This document shows, in pieces, positions 45,644 through 57,599 of a DNA stretch of 64,000 bases; position 1 is the stretch's first letter; every line of letters begins with the position of its first letter. The translations under genes and the position numbers were made by a program. Origin of the DNA: Turnera subulata. Its lineage: Eukaryota > Streptophyta > Magnoliopsida > Malpighiales > Passifloraceae. A model generated the notes under the pieces. It did no database searches and was not told where the DNA came from. It was given only the letters and a program-made list of their open reading frames with translations. Where the stretch lies: contig JAKUCV010007866.1 in NCBI GenBank assembly GCA_028386065.3, positions 1 to 64,000 of the forward strand, in the 5' to 3' direction.

Positions 45644-47031
45644 CTAGCAAGCTATCTCCACTGCCAATCTCTTGGTAATCTTTCCACAGTTACTGGAGCC
45701 GAAAGTCTTCTCAGAAACATCAATGGTGCAAGTCTCTTTCCCAACGCAAGCCTGTAATCCCAAATTTTGATTCTTGTCTTTAGCAAAACAAACAATTAAG
45801 AGAATGTTTTTCTTCCAAAGAGTATATAGAAAACTCACGTTTTGAAGAATGGATAGTGCATCATTGGCTCCTTCGCAAGTGCCTTTTTGAAAAGCTCCGC
45901 AAGTTCCTTTGGGATCACCATAACTGGCAAATTTGATGGCAGAAATTGGTTTACTGTGGCATGACAATTCCAGTACATGGTTTTCATTTGTATTGGCACA
46001 AGCAGATCCAACTGATACAGTTTGGAAGTTAACTCCTGAAGGGTTGCCACCAAATTCCTCAAACAACACCAATGTATTCACATCCTTGTCCATAAATGAT
46101 CGTGGGACATGATACCTACAGGACATCACATTTAAAAAAATTAATATAGCCCATTTGTTATAAAAAGAAAATCTGAACCATCTATTGAGAATTTTACCAT
46201 CTTTGGGTAGGTTTGCCACAATTAGTGACACATTTATTATTGTTATATGAACCACGATAGTCACATGCCTCTTCTTCCTCGGCACGATAACTTGGCCAAT
46301 ACCTACCAATGCTTTTGCCATTGACCCATGCCATACCTTTTCCCAAACCTTGCAGGTCTACAACAACTGGATTTGTCCTTAGAGGTGCTTTAAAAGTAGT
46401 CTACAAAATTTGATACGAAATAATCAAGTTTTGCATGTAAATTACGTTTTTTTTGTGGTCAAGAAAATAATATGATTAGTAGTATACCTTATACCAAGTC
46501 ATCATCCTATTTGTGGGGAGATCATCTTCTTGCCAGTTGGGAGATTCTGAGTTGTACAGTTTGTTAGCTAAACCACTTAATCCTACCTTCTAAGTCCATT
46601 TATGGCTTGATAAATCTTTGACAATCGTCTCATCACCATTTCTACCAACAAGCTCTACGGGTCCAGAAATTCCATTTTGTATCATATCAAATTTGGGCCC
46701 ATAATTCTACATATGCAATGATTTGAATAAGTAAAGACTGTTTTATAAAATATATTACAAGAATGCAATACATATTCAGAAAAACTATTTACCTGATAAC
46801 CAACGGTGGCACTAAGCAAAGTTATTAAGTTCTTTCCCTTCGTCAAGTTGACATTCTTCTCGAACACATAATTGAAAACGCCATAAGTTGCCCATTGTGA
46901 ACCTAAGTTTTGGCATATTTATCATCATTAACATGCCAATTTAGCATAAATGGTAATTTAGCTAAAATACCATAATTTTTGTACCAATATGATGTCCGTT
47001 CATATATGCATGGAGAATATGGCCGGTGCCA
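45644..47031 (-). pseudogene. Beta-galactosidase exons 12b-17 (3' part)
   Basis: Exons: 47031-46985 (GHILHAYMNG); 46902-46793 (SQWATYGVFNYVFEKNVNLT); 46706-46488 (NYGPKFDMIQNGISGPVELV; TAG at 46590-46592 where KWTY is expected); 46400-46198 ([32 protein letters not shown]); 46115-45839 (YHVPRSFMDKDVNTLVLFEE, then the lectin start); 45751-45644 (ACVGKETCTIDVSEKTFGSS). All splice sites checked here are GT/AG. Apart from the nonsense codon this part is well kept, suggesting recent death. Confidence 0.85.
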
Positions 47032-47652
47032 TGCAACTGAAACACCCCGACTACTATTTACCCGACTAACAGTATTTACTGAACAACAGTGCCGACACGT
47101 GGCACAAACAGTAAATACAACAGAATAATCTGGCCCAACGGCCCAAAGATAATATCAATTACCCGATCTCGAGTGTAATAACAATTATAGCACAGCGGAA
47201 GCAATGTTTAAGAATCACAATAAAAGCATGAATTGACTCGATGCAAAACTATGGATCCAGATCCGACGGAGGAGATGCCGCAGCCTGCCATGTTGCAAAC
47301 CTGCATAAAGAACAACGAAGCCTGCCGATGGGGCAGGTGAGGGGTGAGATTCTCCATAATCTCACCGACACATAACCTATGATGAATAACGTAGCATATA
47401 CATAACAACAAGAGTACATCATTACGGCATATGAGTAGTGAACAACACACACAACAATACTGCCAAAGAACAATGTAGACTGTGCAAATATCCACCCCAT
47501 CGACTATGCAAAGCACTAACCATCTAGTACTGACTGTACCATACATTAGTGCCCGACCAGGACACTTCAACTCGACTAGGTAATGGGTATCCGACCCGGT
47601 CCCAACAGACTATATAATACATACTCTAGTCCTGACAGACTATACTCAACAG

Positions 47653-50224
47653 AGGCTTCTCATCGCATGGTAACACACCGATACTGTGCTTGCCGATCAT
47701 CTAACCCGGTACCAAAACAATCTCAAAATCACGTGAGCCTCGCTCACCGGGTAGCCGGCAACCTGCACGGACCATACCCAATCAACATCTCAAACCGGTC
47801 CCCGGGTAGAATCACAACACAACACGGTACAGCAGTCACCACAGCAACTTGTAGCCACAACAACAACAATTCTTATTAATCTCGATCTCTAGGTATCGAC
47901 ATACCCTTAGAAATAATAATTTCCCAACCGTCGACCACAGCTGACAACCAACATATATCATTATCCTATCAAAGATGACAAGTGATACTTACCCGACAAT
48001 TATCAAAAGAACCGACAATAAACAAAGGACAACTGGCAACCGATGCCAGCAACAATAGACTACTCACGACCAACGTCAACAACAACACCCGCGAACCGGC
48101 AACCTATGCCGATCACGGTCAACCGACTATACTGACAACCTTCCAAGGTACGATCACGAGACAACATGCATATGAACATAACACATCACAGCCCAACAAA
48201 AACACATTTTAATCAAAGCTGAGCCAAGGCCAAAAGAATACTTAATTACTTCTATTACCAATTTTATCTTCCGGGCCCTGTCACTGGACAAGCTAGGGGT
48301 CAGACCTGGATATCAACATATTTCGGGTGCCAGACCAAAATCAAGAGAACCCAGGGATCGACATCCCAAAAATACGAACCCAGGGATAGACATCCCAAAA
48401 TAGTAACCCAGGGATAGACATCCCAAATGAATCAACGGGATAGACATCCCAAGCATAGACATGCTTCCACAAGAACCCAGGTCAAGGCCACCACAAAACA
48501 GTCTTTACCCATCGAGTCAGACCACTACTTCCCAAGTGACATTAAAGTCGTCCACACAATTTCCAATTATCCAATTTCCATTTCCAATATCCATTATCAA
48601 TTTTCCATGTTCAATAGTCCCACAACAATCACAACAGCAATAATCACGGCAATCAAATATCCAACAGTGAAAATCTCAGCAGTTCAACAACAACAAAGCA
48701 CACAAGTAATTCGGCACATATCAAAGGAAATCTACTCTCACAATAATTATCAGCAAATATCACAAAGTTATCAACAATATTAACCGTAAGAAGCAGTGGA
48801 ACCTATGTAGTTCCAAGACCAACCATCCCGGTTATCACGGGTGGAATGACGTATATGCAACCTCACCTGATACTCCTCGAAGGCTGGCATCCAGTTAAGC
48901 CTTGATATTCCTATAATATAACAACAGTAATTACTTATAATGCACAAACAAAATGATTATGCATGATGCCGGTTAGGAGTTATTAGGCAGCTTATCAGTT
49001 CATTTTATTATTTCCATAGTTATCTTATCCATTTATGTGGAGGTTACTAACAACCTATTTTCCATCCGATATACCATTCATGTCCAACATAGGTTAAATC
49101 CAAAACCGAGCGGCCAAGCCGACATCTCGGCCCTTAGGCTACTTATGTCAAGAAAGCATATGTACGTACTCTTATATGTAGTGTATATTTAGGAAAATAT
49201 ATTTGTAGATAGATTAAGTTACGACCCGTTAAATACTTACAGTCCATATGACGTAAATAATACTATTCCCGATTAAATACTAAATACCTATATGTTTTTA
49301 TATACAATAATTATATACTATCGGAAGCGATAATTATGTTGTAATATTATTTAAATAGTATATCCTATAATAACTCGTTCAATGAAAATTATCTCCATAT
49401 GAAATTAACGTAGCCAATGTATAGCATAAAATATCTGTGTGAATTTGTAGTTGTATTTTTTATAATTAAATATCTACATATATAATCATAAGTACATGTA
49501 TACATAAAACTATAAGTGTTTAAGTAAGGATATAGTCTAACAATATCTAAGCCGGTGAGAATAGCTGCAATACATTATACGATATATTCATATACTTATA
49601 ATAGATTAATAATTAAGATAAGGTAATGTCCAATATTATTTTTACCCAAAGGAAATATAAATAACGCTATAAAAGTATAACTATATATATAGCCAATACC
49701 ATTCTAGTTATTAAAAGTAAATGTAATAGAGTAATTATATATGCTTAAGCCTTTTATCTTAATTAGTCCGAGTAAAGCATAAATTCGACAAACCGGAAGA
49801 AAAATAATACCATGGGCCTTTATTTTAGCCCAATCGGAAAAATTAAATTAAAAGCATAATAAAAGGCATAAATGAAATTAATTCATAATCCATAGAATTA
49901 ATATTAGCTTAAATAAATTAAACGTTCGTTTACTAACGCCGTTATAAAAGTCCCGAGTCCGCTTATGTTCATGAAAAGTCCGAAGGGTCCGATAATTACC
50001 CAAAAACTCGATCCCGGGTTCACTGGAAAATACCCGAGACCTCGCCGGAAAATCACCCGAGACATCGGAATCTCGCCGGATTCCGGCAAGTACTGTTCAC
50101 AGCAGCCCATAGCAGCCCTCGGTTACTGTTCATCAGTGAACAGCACACCAATCCCACGCCACCAAAGCCACAATCCGAGCACCAACATCACCACCATGGT
50201 TGCAGCTACTCTCCGGTGGCCGGA
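47653..50224. repeat. Tandem duplication unit 1 (2572 bp)
   Basis: From 'aggcttctcatcgcatgg' to 'ctccggtggccgga'. Every open frame here recurs 2572 bp downstream (47982 and 50554; 48427 and 50999; 49904 and 52476). I found only about four base differences from unit 2 (near 48593, 48772-48777 and 49679). Confidence 0.9.
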
Positions 50225-52796
50225 AGGCTTCTCATCGCATGGTAACACACCGATACTGTGCTTGCCGATCATCTAACCCGGTACCAAAACAATCTCAAAA
50301 TCACGTGAGCCTCGCTCACCGGGTAGCCGGCAACCTGCACGGACCATACCCAATCAACATCTCAAACCGGTCCCCGGGTAGAATCACAACACAACACGGT
50401 ACAGCAGTCACCACAGCAACTTGTAGCCACAACAACAACAATTCTTATTAATCTCGATCTCTAGGTATCGACATACCCTTAGAAATAATAATTTCCCAAC
50501 CGTCGACCACAGCTGACAACCAACATATATCATTATCCTATCAAAGATGACAAGTGATACTTACCCGACAATTATCAAAAGAACCGACAATAAACAAAGG
50601 ACAACTGGCAACCGATGCCAGCAACAATAGACTACTCACGACCAACGTCAACAACAACACCCGCGAACCGGCAACCTATGCCGATCACGGTCAACCGACT
50701 ATACTGACAACCTTCCAAGGTACGATCACGAGACAACATGCATATGAACATAACACATCACAGCCCAACAAAAACACATTTTAATCAAAGCTGAGCCAAG
50801 GCCAAAAGAATACTTAATTACTTCTATTACCAATTTTATCTTCCGGGCCCTGTCACTGGACAAGCTAGGGGTCAGACCTGGATATCAACATATTTCGGGT
50901 GCCAGACCAAAATCAAGAGAACCCAGGGATCGACATCCCAAAAATACGAACCCAGGGATAGACATCCCAAAATAGTAACCCAGGGATAGACATCCCAAAT
51001 GAATCAACGGGATAGACATCCCAAGCATAGACATGCTTCCACAAGAACCCAGGTCAAGGCCACCACAAAACAGTCTTTACCCATCGAGTCAGACCACTAC
51101 TTCCCAAGTGACATTAAAGTCGTCCACACAATTTCCAATTATCCAATTTCCATTTCCAATATCCAATATCAATTTTCCATGTTCAATAGTCCCACAACAA
51201 TCACAACAGCAATAATCACGGCAATCAAATATCCAACAGTGAAAATCTCAGCAGTTCAACAACAACAAAGCACACAAGTAATTCGGCACATATCAAAGGA
51301 AATCTACTCTCACAATAATTATCAGCAAATATCACAAAGTTATCAATAATTTTAACCGTAAGAAGCAGTGGAACCTATGTAGTTCCAAGACCAACCATCC
51401 CGGTTATCACGGGTGGAATGACGTATATGCAACCTCACCTGATACTCCTCGAAGGCTGGCATCCAGTTAAGCCTTGATATTCCTATAATATAACAACAGT
51501 AATTACTTATAATGCACAAACAAAATGATTATGCATGATGCCGGTTAGGAGTTATTAGGCAGCTTATCAGTTCATTTTATTATTTCCATAGTTATCTTAT
51601 CCATTTATGTGGAGGTTACTAACAACCTATTTTCCATCCGATATACCATTCATGTCCAACATAGGTTAAATCCAAAACCGAGCGGCCAAGCCGACATCTC
51701 GGCCCTTAGGCTACTTATGTCAAGAAAGCATATGTACGTACTCTTATATGTAGTGTATATTTAGGAAAATATATTTGTAGATAGATTAAGTTACGACCCG
51801 TTAAATACTTACAGTCCATATGACGTAAATAATACTATTCCCGATTAAATACTAAATACCTATATGTTTTTATATACAATAATTATATACTATCGGAAGC
51901 GATAATTATGTTGTAATATTATTTAAATAGTATATCCTATAATAACTCGTTCAATGAAAATTATCTCCATATGAAATTAACGTAGCCAATGTATAGCATA
52001 AAATATCTGTGTGAATTTGTAGTTGTATTTTTTATAATTAAATATCTACATATATAATCATAAGTACATGTATACATAAAACTATAAGTGTTTAAGTAAG
52101 GATATAGTCTAACAATATCTAAGCCGGTGAGAATAGCTGCAATACATTATACGATATATTCATATACTTATAATAGATTAATAATTAAGATAAGGTAATG
52201 TCCAATATTATTTTTACCCAAAGGAAATATAAATAACGCTATAAAAGTGTAACTATATATATAGCCAATACCATTCTAGTTATTAAAAGTAAATGTAATA
52301 GAGTAATTATATATGCTTAAGCCTTTTATCTTAATTAGTCCGAGTAAAGCATAAATTCGACAAACCGGAAGAAAAATAATACCATGGGCCTTTATTTTAG
52401 CCCAATCGGAAAAATTAAATTAAAAGCATAATAAAAGGCATAAATGAAATTAATTCATAATCCATAGAATTAATATTAGCTTAAATAAATTAAACGTTCG
52501 TTTACTAACGCCGTTATAAAAGTCCCGAGTCCGCTTATGTTCATGAAAAGTCCGAAGGGTCCGATAATTACCCAAAAACTCGATCCCGGGTTCACTGGAA
52601 AATACCCGAGACCTCGCCGGAAAATCACCCGAGACATCGGAATCTCGCCGGATTCCGGCAAGTACTGTTCACAGCAGCCCATAGCAGCCCTCGGTTACTG
52701 TTCATCAGTGAACAGCACACCAATCCCACGCCACCAAAGCCACAATCCGAGCACCAACATCACCACCATGGTTGCAGCTACTCTCCGGTGGCCGGA
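50225..52796. repeat. Tandem duplication unit 2 (2572 bp)
   Basis: Second, head-to-tail copy of 47653-50224. Its left junction joins 'gtggccgga' directly to 'aggcttctc'. On its right the sequence continues 'gtggccgga' + 'attccacc', which is the undisturbed LTR. At most one or two bases are shared at the breakpoints. Confidence 0.9.
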
Positions 52797-53379
52797 ATTC
52801 CACCAAACCACCACGTCCCCCATCCAGAACAACACAACCCACAGCCACAAAAGTGCCATTAACGACATGGCTTCCTTCATTCACCATAAAAACAATGAGC
52901 AGGAACCCACAACAACTAATTAAAACCCGATTAAATACAACCCAAGAGAAATTTAAAGAAAGGAAGCGAAGAGGAGAAAGGAAGGCGCGGCCAGAGACTT
53001 ACCCAGTCTTGGCTTCGCCGGCGGCAGTTCAAGGGAGGAAGGAAGGGTGTGGCGGCGACGTTTGGCGGTGCGAAGGGGAGCGGCGGCGGCTTCGTCTCTT
53101 CTGCAGCAACAGAGGAGGATGACGGCGGATTGGAGGGGCAGGTGCGTGGCTGTCGGTAGCAGCAGGTCGAGGAGGACGTCTGGCCGGCGACGCGTCAAAG
53201 GCGGAGGAGGAGGAGGAGAACGCTGTCGGGTCTTACCGTCACAGCCATACAGGAGCGGCGGCGGATCGTTGGTCACGGCATCGAGGCAGACCAGGTCGAG
53301 GTAGCAGGGGAAAGAGTCGGAGGCGACTCGAGCACGGACCTCCGGTGGCGGCGGCTTCGATCAACTGAGAGAGGAAAGG

Positions 53380-53740
53380 GAGAGGGTTTCCGGTGAGGGG
53401 AGAGGAAGAAGAAAGCGAGAGGGGTGCAGAGGAATAGGGAGGGACCGGTGAAGAGGGGAGAAAATAACGAAAAGAAAGAGAGAAGATGGTGGAAGGTGGG
53501 GAGAAAGTGGAAGAAAAGATAAGATTAAAAAGAAGAAGGTGGAGAAGATGGTGTGGCCGGTGGGTGAGTGGAGGAGAAAAAGAAAATGGGAAGGAGATAA
53601 GAAAAAGGAGAAGAAAAAGATAGGGAAGAAAAGAAGAAAAAAGAAAAATGAGAAAAGAAAAGAAAAAGAAAAATGAGAAAAGAAAAGAAAAAGAAAAATG
53701 AGAAAAGAAAAGAAAAAGAAACGGGAGAGAGAAAAATTAC
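53380..53740. repeat. Purine-rich low-complexity tract (GA/GAAA)
   Basis: Plus strand almost entirely A and G, including four copies of 'gagaaaagaaaagaaaa' at 53649-53720. On the minus strand it is CT-rich, as in the transcribed leader part of long plant LTRs, and opens a meaningless Phe/Leu/Ser frame. Confidence 0.8.
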
Positions 53741-54180
53741 GACTCGGTGTCGGCAGCATTATTGGTTCGGAAAAAGACTAAAATACCCTCACGTTTATTC
53801 TTTGATCCGTTTACGCCACAAGGGCATTTTCGTCTTTCCGAAATTCATCCCGGCCCCGAAAATACAACTTAGGCTCGGAAAATCTGATTAATTCTTCTGA
53901 GCGTCGTGGAATTCTCGGATTGGAAACCGAAGCTCGGTTAGCCGTGTAGAATTCTCGGAAGTTCTAGGTAACCCTCGGAATCGATTCCGAGGCTCGGTTA
54001 ACGAGGATACTCCGAAACATCGTATATCCTCGGGGATCGAAACGAAGTTCGGTTACTCCCGATAACTTCAGAAAATTCGGTGCGGTAGAATTCTCGAATT
54101 ACAACGATAAAATTTTATTTACCGTTGTAGGAGTTAAAACGACTCGGTAAAATCTCAAAAATTTTACCCGGATCGTTACA

Positions 54181-56749
54181 GCATTAACCCGAAGTGTCAC
54201 ATTTTTAGCCAAAACTGGATCATCTTCCTTAATGTTCACACTGTTATTAGCAAAAATGAATATCACATTTAGTATAGTTTAAAAACTTAAGAGCTAATTT
54301 AAATTAAAATTGTGTTAAAGTTACCTTGTCATATACCAAAGGTAATCACTAGTATCACTTGCAGCTGTTTTTTGATCAAGGAGCTGATTTGTTGTGGCCT
54401 CTCCCCTCCCAAATAAAATAGTCTTATGATTGTTTTCAGGTCTCCATGACCATTTTAGAGAAGCAGGTTCTTCCTCAGCAGAATTTGATTCTTTTACCAT
54501 TATTGAAGCTTGAGTATTTATCTGTATAAAGATAACAAGATCAAACAATTGAGAAAACAAGACTTGAATGCAAAAAAGTAGTTAGCTAGCTCCAGAAGTT
54601 ACCTTTGTTGTATTGTATCCTTCAATTTTACAATCTGAAAATATACTGACCATGCTGGAATATTATAATCATTTCTTTGAAAATTGATAGTAGCATCTGA
54701 AGTAGAATTTGCATTACCAAAAAAGCAACTGGATGCATTCTAAAAGATACGATGTCAAAAAAAAAAAAGCACTGTCATATTTCATTTAACTATGCGTTTT
54801 CTTAGTCGTCGAGCAAATTACCCAAACTGAATTGCCGAAGTCTATTGAAGAAATATTCCCATAAGTAAGAATTTCCTCCATAGAATGTAAGATATCATGA
54901 AGTTGCTTCAGATGACCCCACTTTGGTTGGTTTAGATTTACTATAAAATTTTAAACTCAATATAAAAATTTTTAAAAAATAACATTCAAACTAATATTTT
55001 GAAATGAAAGATGCTAAAAATCATTATTTATATTACCATATTCATCAAGTGGTGCGTCATAATCATATGAAGTGGTGATATATGGACCACCAGCAGTTCT
55101 TCCAAAATTCGTGCCTCCATGATACTAAATCACAAAATTATTGAAAGTATTTTTAAGAATATCAGGAACTAAAGTCATTGATGTAAAATATAAACCTATA
55201 GTATATAAAGGTGCTGACCATATAGTAGTTTTGAAAAGTTCCTCCAAGTTGAAAAAATCTAGCAACAGCAAAAGCAACATCTTCAGCCGTTCTATGTGGA
55301 TCTTTTCCACCCCAATTCTTGAACCTGAGATTTAATTTGAGTTAAGTAATTGTTCATCTAATTAATTTAAAATATAAATCTTGATTACTCACCAACCAGT
55401 CCAGTTCTCAGTCCACATCTAAGGAGTATTGGGATTACTTGGTGTAAATTGGTCGCAGTACCATCCATTGCATGTGTTAATCTGATACAAAACATGTGTA
55501 ATTGCATAATCATATTATCACAACAATATTTTAGAGTAAAAAGTATATACCATTGACTGAGGAGCATCACTCTCTTGGCACATAATCCATGGCACTCCAA
55601 TATCAAGTGACTCAGCCATATTTGCACACCAGTTAATGCTTTGCCTGCATCTCCATATGATGCTACAACATTTCCATATTCGTTCTCAATCTATGCAAAG
55701 ATTATCAAATTAATTAATTTATAAATAGAAGCTTGTTTTCAGTGATCTATTTAATACTATATAACTAACATGAGCTTTTCTTACTTGAGCAAGTATAATA
55801 GGTCCTCCTTGAGATGCAAAAAGAATTTCTTGCTTCATCATGTCAACTATCAAGGCTGTGAAGTTTTGCATTTCATTCTAAAAGAAATGAATACAATATT
55901 AATAAATGTCTAAGAAATTTGTTTAGTGAGGTGTAAATAGATAATGAATTAATTAAACTCAACTACTTACCATAAACACATCATTTACTGTACGCAACTC
56001 CACGCCAGGTAGATTGTGCAACCACACAGGAAAACCTCTACACAACCAAATAAAAATGTTAAATACTAAAATTTTTTTATTACAAGGAGGCTAATTAGTT
56101 AAGTAAATGAATAATCCGATTTACCCATAATTCCACTCAGCACACACATATGGCCCAATTCGAAGAACTGCATAAAGTCCTTCATCTTGAATTGTTTTGA
56201 TGAACCTTACGAGATCATTATTACAACTAAAGTCATATTGACGACGTACAGGTTCATGGGCATTCCAAAACACGTAAGTTTCAATGGCATTTAAGCCACC
56301 TTCTTTTGATTTCTTTATGAGGTCTGGCCACATTGTTATAGAAATTGATAGAAGTATTAGTAATGACAAATTAATAAAATCTAAACAAAAAATTAATTAA
56401 AAATTGATATAAAATCTACCTTATTTACTTTTTTGGAAAAAATAATTAGTGAATATACTTTTAACTATATTGATCCCTTATAAAAATTCATCAAAAACCA
56501 ACAAACATTATACCTAACACTTTCCTAGAAAGTAAAAATCATTTCTCCAACTAAGATAGTACTGGAAATTACCTCAGCTGTACTCCTAGGATAGTGGATA
56601 GAGCCTGAGAGCAAAATTCTGCGACGGCCATCAATGTTTATGGCTCTACCATCATAGGAAACATTGACACCAAAAGTGTATTCTATGAAACTGAGAAAAT
56701 GAAAACAACAAACCAAGAAAGCCAAAGAACGAAACTTAGTAAAAGCCAT
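54181..56749 (-). pseudogene. Beta-galactosidase exons 1-12a (5' part)
   Basis: Exons by eye, with GT donor and AG acceptor unless noted: 56749-56573; 56331-56125 (upper border at the ATG of MWPDL, acceptor missing); 56037-55971; 55877-55785; 55690-55551; 55481-55393; 55324-55219; 55124-55037; 54940-54822; 54739-54603; 54521-54325; 54240-54181. They encode [60 protein letters not shown] and LDQKTAASDTSDYLWYMT. Exon 5 loses frame at KALINW and exon 10 at PAWSVS. Exon 6 has TAG where Lys precedes MWTENW. Exon 12 is cut after TLRVN by the LTR. Confidence 0.85.
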
Positions 56750-56803
56750 TTTGCTATTGAGTAATTAGATAGAGAGGCAATGAGAGAACAAGAGAAACAC
56801 ATC

Positions 56804-56813
56804 CTATTTATAG
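56804..56813 (-). promoter_or_regulatory. TATA box of the beta-galactosidase gene
   Basis: The complement reads CTATAAATAG and lies about 55 bp upstream of the ATG at 56749, an acceptable distance for a short plant 5' leader. The A/G-rich leader between them carries no upstream ATG that I noticed. Confidence 0.6.
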
Positions 56814-56849
56814 AGCCATTTGGCTATCAGGATTAAGTAGATGACTTGG

Positions 56850-57599
56850 TATTTTTGGAACTTATTCGCTAGAAGCTGAATTGTAAAATAATTCTGTTTA
56901 GATTTTGAACATCATAATTTTGTGTTTAGTTAAAAAATTATTTTGTTTGGATTTTGAACATCATATCTTATTCCTTGTTTCAAAGTTCAGGTTCCTTTCA
57001 AATTTCCTCTCTTGGGAAGGACAAGATTGAGCTGCCATGTGGATTCTTACAAATCAAAGAAATAGAAATATTCCTTAAAAAGAGGAAAAGAAAACTGTAA
57101 CTGGTGAGTTGATCAAAGAAAAAAAAGTATGAAAAAGAATAGAAAAATAAGACTGTCACTGTTGTTCATTTGAGTTAAAAAAAAATGTATATGAATTAGA
57201 TTACGTTTGACTTGACAGGTTAAACATGAATTTTTTTTACTTGGATTCTGAAAATCAAATTCCATTGCTCACAATCTCACATCGGATTCCTTACAATGTC
57301 AATTTTTATAGACTTTTCATGTGAACACCAAAACTGTATGAATAAACTTTTTTCTTGATTTTTTTCCTCAGCCATTCAATAGCATTATGTTTATATGCCT
57401 TGTTCGGTGAAGATTCTAAAACTATAGGGCACAAGAAAAGGCAAAAAGAATTATAGCATAGTTTGATGCCAACTTCATTCATATTTCGAAAATAAGTTAG
57501 TTAAAAGGCATGTCTCATGTTGTGAGAAAAAAAAAAAAAAAAAACAGGAAGAGAAAATGTGAATAGAAACTTGATATGAATTTGAAAATAGACACTATT
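56850..57599. other. AT-rich upstream flank, nothing recognised
   Basis: Two near copies of 'attttgtttggattttgaacatcat' (56890-56970) form a short direct repeat, and an A run of 18 lies at 57526-57543. No gene or transposon signal otherwise. Distal promoter elements of the beta-galactosidase gene would fall here. Confidence 0.4.

Larger units (their letters stand above)
47032..54180 (-). mobile_element. Large solo LTR, Ty3-gypsy Del/Tekay-like, with duplication
   Basis: On the minus strand it starts TGTAACGATCCGG (54180) and ends TTTCAGTTGCA (47032), interrupting beta-galactosidase exon 12. No second copy of either end, no PBS and no gag-pol are present, so I read it as one solo LTR. Removing the 2572-bp tandem duplication leaves about 4.58 kb, large but within the range of Del/Tekay-type LTRs. 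TGTAACG.CCCGG starts and CT-rich, CGG-rich leader DNA (53000-53750) also fit that group. Target duplication is unclear (TGCCA left, GCATT right). The ORFs inside are not genes. Confidence 0.65.
45644..56749 (-). pseudogene. Beta-galactosidase (GH35) gene, broken and interrupted
   Basis: A plant GH35 gene would hydrolyse terminal beta-galactosyl residues, typically in the cell wall. Domains in order: signal peptide ([20 protein letters not shown]), GH35 catalytic domain with [14 protein letters not shown] (acid/base Glu) and MWTENWTGW (nucleophile Glu), beta-rich region ([19 protein letters not shown]), and C-terminal SUEL-type lectin domain ending LAVEIAC. At least 17 exons can be placed. Lesions: intron 1 acceptor is CA instead of AG before MWPDL; 4-bp deletion near 55640; TAG at 55419-55421; 4-bp deletion near 54648; TAG at 46590-46592; and the 7.1-kb LTR at 47032-54180 inside exon 12. 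It cannot make a full enzyme. Confidence 0.9.

Noticed and set aside
47583..51349. Paired ORFs of 98, 76 and 116-118 codons repeated at 2572-bp spacing
   Set aside because: They recur because the DNA is duplicated. Their composition (Asn/Thr/Gln/His-rich) follows base composition, and no start context or family similarity was seen.
53361..53759. 132-codon Phe/Leu/Ser-rich minus-strand ORF that looks like membrane segments
   Set aside because: Translation of the GA/GAAA low-complexity tract inside the solo LTR.
47032..54180. Reading the insert as a complete element with two LTRs equal to the 2572-bp units
   Set aside because: The units are directly adjacent with no internal region or PBS between them, do not start TG or end CA, and unique sequence with proper LTR termini lies outside both.
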